Origin: DASZGL01 sp035938875 | GTDB lineage: Bacteria; Chloroflexota; Dormibacteria; Aeolococcales; Aeolococcaceae | Direction of reading: 5' to 3' | Assembly (NCBI GenBank): GCA_035938875.1 | Contig: DASZGL010000019.1 | Coordinates: forward strand, 1-9,981 | Length of the DNA stretch: 9,981 nt | Shown: positions 5,388 through 9,981 of the stretch, one piece after another | Position numbering within the stretch: position 1 is the stretch's first letter | How the letters are laid out: each line of letters opens with the position of its first letter | Notes under the pieces: model-generated | The model's database searches: none | Told to the model about the DNA's origin: nothing | What the model saw: only the letters and a program-made list of their open reading frames with translations | Translations under genes and position numbers: made by a program

Positions 5388-7922
5388 TCATGCCTTTTCG
5401 AGGACCGAGGCGGCGGGGCGCTCACCCTCGCCCAGCTGAGCGTCACGGACGCGCGCTGAGTACTCGTCGAGGAGCGCCCTGGCGCTGTCGGGATCGTCGA
5501 CGCTGACGATGATCCGGTAGTACGGCGCGTCGGCGTCGGGAAGTACGAGGACGAAACCGCCGGCGACATGGATCTTGATGCCATCGGTGAGATCGAGACG
5601 GCCATCGCGGTTCTGCTCGAGCAGCACCCGCATGACGCGTCCCTTGACCTCCCAGGGGCAGAACTCGCTGCGGGAGAGGTAGGCGCCGGCGGGGAGTGAC
5701 TCACGGACCTCGCTGAGCAGCCGCTGCGACCGGGCGCGCAGCTCGAGCAGCTTTACAAGCGTGTACATGCCGTCGAAGCCGCCGAGGTGCTGCGGCCAGA
5801 CGAAGCCGCCATTGCCGTCCGATCCGAGCAGGACTCCCTCCTGCACCGCCACCCGGGCGACCGACGCGGGATCGTTCTTGGTCTCGATGGGGACCCCGCC
5901 GGCCGCCTCGACAACGCGGCCCAGCCAGTGCGGCGCGGCGGCCGGTATCAGCACCGAACCACGCTCGGCGTCGAGGCTGAGCACCGCGAGTACGCCGAAC
6001 AACCGGTGGACGTCGACCACCACACCGGTCTCATCGAACAGGACCAGGCGCTCACCCGACGTGCTGATGGTGCAGCCGAGGTCGGCACCAAGCGTGCGGG
6101 TGATCAGCGCCGCCTCATCGAGCGCGCCGCGGAACTGCTCGGGCGGTTTCGGTCGGTACAGCTCGCCGAACCCCGTGTGCAGTGGGACGGCAGTCACGCT
6201 CAGCTGGTTGAGAATCTCGGGCAGGACCATCGACGCGGCGCTGTAGTCATAGTCGATGAGCACGCGCAACCCCGCGCTGCGGATCACCTCAGCGTCGACT
6301 GTTGCAAGCACGTGCTCGACGTAGGCGCGCTGCGGTGTGGCGTATTCGATGTCGCCGATCTCGTGGAAGCCGACACGGCGGAAGTCCTCGCGGAAGAAGA
6401 GGTTCTCGATCTTGCGTTCTGCACGTTTGTCGATCTGCAGCCCCTGGGCGTCGTAGAAGCGCACGTCCGCGCTGCGCGGATCCAGCGGTGACGAGAGGAC
6501 ATGGATGCCGGCGGCGACGTGGCTCTCGGTGTGCACGTCGAACTGAGTGATCGGCACGGGGAGCTCGCTGAGGTCACGGACATTGCCACCGCCGCTGGTG
6601 ACGCCGCCGATGAGGGCTCGCTTGATCATGCGCGATGCGCGAGCCGCGTCGCGGGTGACGGCGATGGACACCCCCTTGGGCAAGGTCGCTGCGAAGGCAG
6701 CACCCAACCTGGCGCAGAACTCGGGTGTCAGCTCGACGTTGATCAGCCCGGTGAGGCCGTACGCGGAGAACAGCCCGCTGCGCCATTCACCTGCCCAGAT
6801 GATCGACTCGTGGACGCTGGATCCCGGCTGCACGTCCTTGTTCGGCCACAGCTTGACGTTTGCCTGGATGTGGGCACCCTGACCGATCACGCACTCGTCG
6901 CCGATGACTGTGTTCTCGTCGAGCAGGCAATTGTTCTTGATGGTGACGCTGCGGCACACGATGCTCTGGCGCAGCCGCGAGCTCTCGCCGATGTAGGCGT
7001 GCGGCCAGAGCACGCTGTTGCTCAACTTGGCGTTGTCGTCGACGACGGCGTAGCGGTCGATGACCACCGGGCCGTTGATGAACGCGCCGGCCTTGATCTC
7101 GGCTTCATCGCCGATGAACGCCGGGCCCTCGATGCGCACATCGATGCCGAACTGCACGTCATTGCCGATGTACACACTGTTGGGGTGACGAGTACCGGCG
7201 ACGTGACAGCGCACCTTGCCTTCGAGCGCGTCCCAGTTGGCCTGGAGGTAGGACTGGATGGTGCCGACGTCGCACCAGTAGCCGCCGGCGACGACTCCGT
7301 AGAGCGGGTCGCCCTTGCGTAGCATCGCGGGAAAGACGTCCTGCGACCAGTCGCATGCGGTGTCCGGCTTGATGTAGTCGAACACCCCTGGCTCGATGAC
7401 GTAGATCCCCGTGTTCGCCTGGTCGCTGAACACCTCGCCCCAGGACGGCTTCTCGAGGAATCGACGCACCGCGCCGTCGGACTCGGTGACCACCACACCA
7501 TACTCGAGGGGATTGGGCACGCTGTAGAGCACGATGGTCGCCTGTGACTGCTTCTCGCGGTGCTGGGCGATGACCCAGGAGAGGTCGATGTCGGTCAACG
7601 CGTCGCCGCTGATCACCAGGAAGGCGTCGTCCATCAGCAGGTGCTGGGCGTTCTTGACGCTGCCCGCGGTTCCCAAGGGCTGATCTTCGACGACGTATTC
7701 GATCGACATGCCGAAATCCTCGCCGTCGCCGAAGTGATTGCGGATCTCCGAGCCGAGGTACTGCAGCGTCACCACGACGTCGAAGATGCCGTGGTCGCGA
7801 AGCAGGGTGAGGATGTGTTCCATGATCGGCGCCCCGGCCACCGGTACCAGCGGCTTGGGACGGCGGCTGGTCAACGGTCGAAGCCGCGAGCCTTCGCCAC
7901 CCGCCATGACCACGGCCTTCAT
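5388..7922 (-). CDS. Sugar-phosphate nucleotidyltransferase fused to a degenerate phosphomannomutase-like domain
   Basis: An 844-residue cytoplasmic protein of the type usually annotated as mannose-1-phosphate guanylyltransferase in actinobacteria; it would make GDP-mannose or a similar nucleotide sugar for glycans. Residues 1-235 are the nucleotidyltransferase: G-G-E-G-S-R-L-R-P-L-T (8-18), P-K-P-L-V-P-V (22-28), metal Asp107 in S-G-D, E-K-P (157-159), N-T-G-I-Y (170-174) and Y-W-C-D-V-G-T (215-221), all intact. Residues about 250-375 are a left-handed beta-helix of I-G-x-x-x hexapeptide repeats. From about 383 to the end lies a phosphohexomutase-like region whose active sites are altered: S-S-P-L-D-P (477-482) stands where T-A-S-H-N-P holds the phosphoserine, S-T-S-G-E-R (620-625) replaces the metal loop D-G-D-A-D-R, and D-G-N-G-G (702-706) replaces G-E-x-S-G. 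ATG 7922 overlaps the peptidase stop by 4 nt (ATGA) and begins exactly at the fold. Longer in-frame starts would only add peptidase-shadow sequence. Sugar and nucleotide specificity are uncertain. Confidence 0.88.
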   Translation of the reverse strand: MKAVVMAGGEGSRLRPLTSRRPKPLVPVAGAPIMEHILTLLRDHGIFDVVVTLQYLGSEIRNHFGDGEDFGMSIEYVVEDQPLGTAGSVKNAQHLLMDDAFLVISGDALTDIDLSWVIAQHREKQSQATIVLYSVPNPLEYGVVVTESDGAVRRFLEKPSWGEVFSDQANTGIYVIEPGVFDYIKPDTACDWSQDVFPAMLRKGDPLYGVVAGGYWCDVGTIQSYLQANWDALEGKVRCHVAGTRHPNSVYIGNDVQFGIDVRIEGPAFIGDEAEIKAGAFINGPVVIDRYAVVDDNAKLSNSVLWPHAYIGESSRLRQSIVCRSVTIKNNCLLDENTVIGDECVIGQGAHIQANVKLWPNKDVQPGSSVHESIIWAGEWRSGLFSAYGLTGLINVELTPEFCARLGAAFAATLPKGVSIAVTRDAARASRMIKRALIGGVTSGGGNVRDLSELPVPITQFDVHTESHVAAGIHVLSSPLDPRSADVRFYDAQGLQIDKRAERKIENLFFREDFRRVGFHEIGDIEYATPQRAYVEHVLATVDAEVIRSAGLRVLIDYDYSAASMVLPEILNQLSVTAVPLHTGFGELYRPKPPEQFRGALDEAALITRTLGADLGCTISTSGERLVLFDETGVVVDVHRLFGVLAVLSLDAERGSVLIPAAAPHWLGRVVEAAGGVPIETKNDPASVARVAVQEGVLLGSDGNGGFVWPQHLGGFDGMYTLVKLLELRARSQRLLSEVRESLPAGAYLSRSEFCPWEVKGRVMRVLLEQNRDGRLDLTDGIKIHVAGGFVLVLPDADAPYYRIIVSVDDPDSARALLDEYSARVRDAQLGEGERPAASVLEKA

Positions 7923-9268
7923 CCACTCAGCAGGTCGCGGGCGACAGCCTCCCAGAGCTCGGTGCTGAGGCGCAGCGATTCCTGGTCGATGCGCTCGTTG
8001 TTGCCGTGGAACATCGACGTGTACAGCTCGAAGGGGATTCGGGGGCTGAGCAGTCCAAACCCGTATGCGGGGATGCCGAGATCGCGGAAGAACCTGGCGT
8101 CGGTGCCGCCGGTGGTGAGACTGGGGATGCATCGCGCACCGGGATGGAGTCGTTCGGCGGCTCGGGCCAGCGCATCCCACAGCGGTGTGTCGACCGGCGA
8201 GATCGAGGCTCGCACCTCGTCGTCGACACTGAACTCGACGTCGTTGATCAGCTCACCGAGGGCCTCGCTGATGACCGCACGCACACTCTCGACGTCCTGT
8301 CCGGGCAGCATGCGGATGTCGACGCGGAGCTCGACGCTGTCGGGGATCACGTTGGTCTTGGTGCCGCCGTGGGCCACCGTCGGCGCGATGGTCATGTGGG
8401 TGCAGGCGTGGGCCATGCGCGCCCACTCCATGGGCAGCGCGTCGATTCCCTCCCACACCCGCGCCGGGTCGGTGAGCGCAGCGATCAGCTCCGGCGGGTA
8501 GGCCATGCCCACAAGGTACCGTTGCCACACGACACCCCAGTCGCCGCTCAGCTGCGCTGCGGGGCGAAACTCGGCCAGGCGCTGCACCACCCTCGCGGCC
8601 TTGACCAGGGCGTTGTCGGTGTGCAGCGGGCGCGACCCGTGCCCCGGTGTTCCATGGACGCGCAGCCGGCTCCAGCAAATACCCTTCTCGCCGACGGTGA
8701 TGCCCAGGCGTCGACCCGCGGGGGTGTCGATGGGAATGCCACCCGACTCGGTGACCACATAGTCAGCCTGCACCGCATCCCTGGCGTTGCGAACCAGCCA
8801 TTCGGCGCCGTGATGCCCACCCGCCTCCTCGTCGGCGACCGCGAGGTAGATCAGCGTTCCCCGCGGCCTGAAGCCGGTGGCCGCGAGGTGGCGGACGGCC
8901 ACGGCCATCGAGGCGGTGATGTTGAGCATGTCGATGGCCCCGCGACCCCAGATCACGCCGTCGACCAGCTCGGCGCCGTGGGGATCGCGTTCCCAGCCGT
9001 CGGGGTTCACCGGGACGACGTCGGTGTGCCCCATGAGCAGCAGAGTCGGCGCCGTCGGGTCGCTGCCCTCGATGCGGGCGACCAGCGATTCCCGCCCGGG
9101 CAGGGACTTGAAGGTCTGCAGGTCGAGTCCGAGGATGCCGAGGTAATCGCGGAGGAGTTTGGCGCTGCGCACCTCCTGCCCCGATTCCGGCGTGCCGTCG
9201 TTGACGCAGGCGTTGCGGATCAGCAGCTGGAGCAGCTCGGTGACCTCGGCCGTCAGCGTGTCGGGCAC
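7919..9268 (-). CDS. M20-family zinc metallopeptidase/amidohydrolase
   Basis: A 449-residue member of the M20 family (ArgE/DapE/carboxypeptidase-like), which hydrolyses peptide or N-acyl amide bonds with two zinc ions in the cytoplasm. Zinc site residues visible are His81 and Asp83 in M-G-H-T-D-V-V-P, bridging Asp112 in G-R-G-A-I-D-M, the general base Glu146 with Glu147 in A-D-E-E-A-G-G, Glu173 in V-T-E-S-G-G, and His421 in M-F-H-G-N-N-E-R. The lid/dimerisation domain (about 190-310) carries G-T-P-G-H-G-S (205-211), with His209 as the usual substrate-binding histidine. It is full length. The GTG start at 9268 has no clear ribosome binding site but lies 6 nt after TACGAT, so the message may be leaderless. 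Its stop overlaps the nucleotidyltransferase start by 4 nt. The substrate cannot be assigned; a dipeptidase or acyl-amino-acid hydrolase are the main options. Confidence 0.88.
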   Translation of the reverse strand: MPDTLTAEVTELLQLLIRNACVNDGTPESGQEVRSAKLLRDYLGILGLDLQTFKSLPGRESLVARIEGSDPTAPTLLLMGHTDVVPVNPDGWERDPHGAELVDGVIWGRGAIDMLNITASMAVAVRHLAATGFRPRGTLIYLAVADEEAGGHHGAEWLVRNARDAVQADYVVTESGGIPIDTPAGRRLGITVGEKGICWSRLRVHGTPGHGSRPLHTDNALVKAARVVQRLAEFRPAAQLSGDWGVVWQRYLVGMAYPPELIAALTDPARVWEGIDALPMEWARMAHACTHMTIAPTVAHGGTKTNVIPDSVELRVDIRMLPGQDVESVRAVISEALGELINDVEFSVDDEVRASISPVDTPLWDALARAAERLHPGARCIPSLTTGGTDARFFRDLGIPAYGFGLLSPRIPFELYTSMFHGNNERIDQESLRLSTELWEAVARDLLSG

Positions 9269-9274
9269 CGGGTC

Positions 9275-9280
9275 ATCGTA
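9275..9280 (-). promoter_or_regulatory. -10 box for leaderless transcription of the M20 peptidase gene
   Basis: TACGAT on the minus strand fits TANNNT. It ends 6 nt before GTG 9268, which places the expected transcription start at or next to the start codon. No good -35 is present; the hexamer 17 nt upstream is GCAAGC. The arrangement, together with the absence of a ribosome binding site, is typical of leaderless genes in actinobacteria. Confidence 0.45.
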
Positions 9281-9300
9281 GCCTGCTCAGCCGCTAGGCT
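9280..9300. repeat. Short inverted repeat between divergent promoters
   Basis: AGCCT (9280-9284) and AGGCT (9296-9300) form an inverted repeat with an 11-nt gap. Each arm touches or overlaps one of the two opposing -10 candidates. It could be an operator for a dimeric regulator acting on both genes, but 5-bp arms occur by chance in GC-rich DNA. Confidence 0.2.
9295..9300 (+). promoter_or_regulatory. Possible -10 box for the ABC transporter gene
   Basis: TAGGCT on the plus strand fits TANNNT and would start transcription near 9307, giving a ~25-nt leader before ATG 9332 with AAGGG at 9313-9317. The -35 position overlaps the -10 of the divergent peptidase gene, and the match there (GTCATC) is poor. 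Confidence 0.3.
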
Positions 9301-9331
9301 TGCAGGGTGTTGAAGGGCGGCGGCGGCGACG

Positions 9332-9981
9332 ATGGCCGGTCCCACCTCTCCATCTGACACGGGACGGGGCGAGGCGATTCGCGCTGTCGACGTGCGCAAG
9401 GCGTACGGGCCGGTCGAGGCGCTCCGTGGCGTCAGCCTGACGCTCCACGAGGGCGAGGTTCTCGCCGTGCTCGGCCCCAACGGAGCGGGCAAGACGACGC
9501 TCGTCGAGATCCTCGAGGGATACCGCGACCGCGACGCCGGCGATGTCAAAGTACTCGGCCGCGATCCGCGCAGCGGGTCGCGCGTGCTCCGCGAGCAGGT
9601 CGGCCTGGTACTCCAGGAAGCGGCCGTCCAGCCGTACCTCACCGTTCGCGAAGTCATGGAGATGTTCGCCGGGTACTACCCCGCGCCACGCGACGTCAAC
9701 GAGACCGTCGAGCTGGTCGGACTCGGCGAGAAGCGCGACGTGCGGGTCAAGAAGCTCTCCGGTGGCCAGCAGCGCCGGCTCGACCTCGGCCTGGCGTTGA
9801 TCGGCGACCCCCGCCTCATCTTCCTCGACGAACCGACGACGGGTTTCGACCCATCGGCACGCCGCACGGCGTGGCAGCTCATCCGCGACATGCGAGCGCT
9901 GGGCAAAACGGTGCTGCTCACCACCCACTACATGGACGAGGCGCAGAACCTCGCCGATCGCATCTGCGTGATCGCCGCCGG
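9332..9981 (+). CDS. ABC-2 type export transporter ATP-binding subunit, N-terminal part (runs off right edge)
   Basis: The frame is open from ATG 9332 to the edge (216 complete codons). It is an ABC ATPase of the DrrA/NodI/CcmA-like class that powers export through a separate ABC-2 membrane subunit, expected just beyond the window. Walker A is G-P-N-G-A-G-K-T-T (48-56), the Q-loop is Gln95, the signature L-S-G-G-Q is at 142-146, Walker B L-I-F-L-D-E-P is at 162-168 with catalytic Glu167, the D-loop F-D-P-S-A-R is at 172-177, and the switch His199 is in T-T-H-Y-M-D-E-A. All are intact. An in-frame TGA at 9311-9313 rules out a longer product. The ribosome binding site AAGGG (9313-9317) is 14 nt from the ATG, further than usual, and a (GGC)4 repeat starting at its last two G lies between them. 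The gene diverges from the M20 peptidase gene. The substrate (drug, lipid or polysaccharide) is unknown. Confidence 0.9.
   Translation, partial: MAGPTSPSDTGRGEAIRAVDVRKAYGPVEALRGVSLTLHEGEVLAVLGPNGAGKTTLVEILEGYRDRDAGDVKVLGRDPRSGSRVLREQVGLVLQEAAVQPYLTVREVMEMFAGYYPAPRDVNETVELVGLGEKRDVRVKKLSGGQQRRLDLGLALIGDPRLIFLDEPTTGFDPSARRTAWQLIRDMRALGKTVLLTTHYMDEAQNLADRICVIAA

Noticed and set aside
6501..7322. 273-codon plus-strand frame, Asp/Val/Ala-rich
   Set aside because: It mirrors the beta-helix repeats and mutase region of the nucleotidyltransferase on the other strand, which accounts for its repetitive look.
7923..8180. Longer start for the nucleotidyltransferase (86 extra residues)
   Set aside because: The extra sequence is the shadow of the M20 peptidase 3' end. 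M-K-A-V-V-M-A-G-G at 7922 is the normal start of the fold, with an ATGA overlap.
8006..9313. 435-codon plus-strand frame opposite the M20 peptidase
   Set aside because: It is antisense to a gene with all zinc-site residues; composition is typical of a shadow frame and no domain is visible.
1..9981. CRISPR arrays, tRNA/rRNA genes, insertion sequences, phage or defence genes
   Set aside because: I looked for regularly spaced repeats, terminal inverted repeats, transposase or integrase motifs and tRNA-like cloverleaf ends and saw none that I could support.

Overview
The window is about 10 kb of high-GC chromosomal DNA, tightly packed, with genes overlapping by 4 nt and GTG starts common. The architecture (an ~840-residue nucleotidyltransferase/mutase-like fusion, an actinobacterial-style 3-hydroxybutyrate dehydrogenase, TANNNT -10 boxes placed for leaderless transcription) suggests an Actinomycetota-like or related terrestrial lineage such as Dormibacterota or Chloroflexota. 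I cannot fix the phylum from sequence alone. I see no rRNA, tRNA, CRISPR array, insertion sequence, integrase or phage gene.

Layout. (1) Positions 1-933, minus strand: a visibly lower-GC stretch with a plausible sigma70-type promoter, a 181-residue membrane-anchored protein with a possible NTF2-like outer domain, and, overlapping its end, the start of an unrecognised exported protein that runs off the left edge. (2) Positions 969-3237, plus strand: a three-gene operon joined by two GTGA overlaps, encoding a LysE/RhtB-type exporter, an alpha/beta hydrolase and a 3-hydroxybutyrate dehydrogenase-type SDR. It ends 10 nt from a gene arriving from the opposite direction. (3) Positions 3248-9268, minus strand. 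Read from the right, this holds an M20 metallopeptidase, an ATGA-coupled sugar-phosphate nucleotidyltransferase with a degenerate phosphohexomutase domain, a possible terminator, an exported NodB-type polysaccharide deacetylase with a problematic start, and a second alpha/beta hydrolase. (4) Positions 9332-9981, plus strand: the first 216 codons of a DrrA/ABC-2-type transporter ATPase, running off the right edge and divergent from the M20 gene.

How the genes may work together. The exporter-hydrolase-dehydrogenase operon could release and oxidise 3-hydroxyacids, with the dehydrogenase the best-supported part. The nucleotidyltransferase and deacetylase point to cell-surface glycan synthesis and modification. 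No gene set here amounts to a clearly undescribed system. The most interesting points are the deacetylase start (an AUC codon behind an excellent ribosome binding site, or a sequence error), the loss of every catalytic motif in the mutase domain, the face-to-face promoter at 9268-9332 with a probably leaderless peptidase gene, and the unrecognised low-GC exported-protein pair at the left edge.
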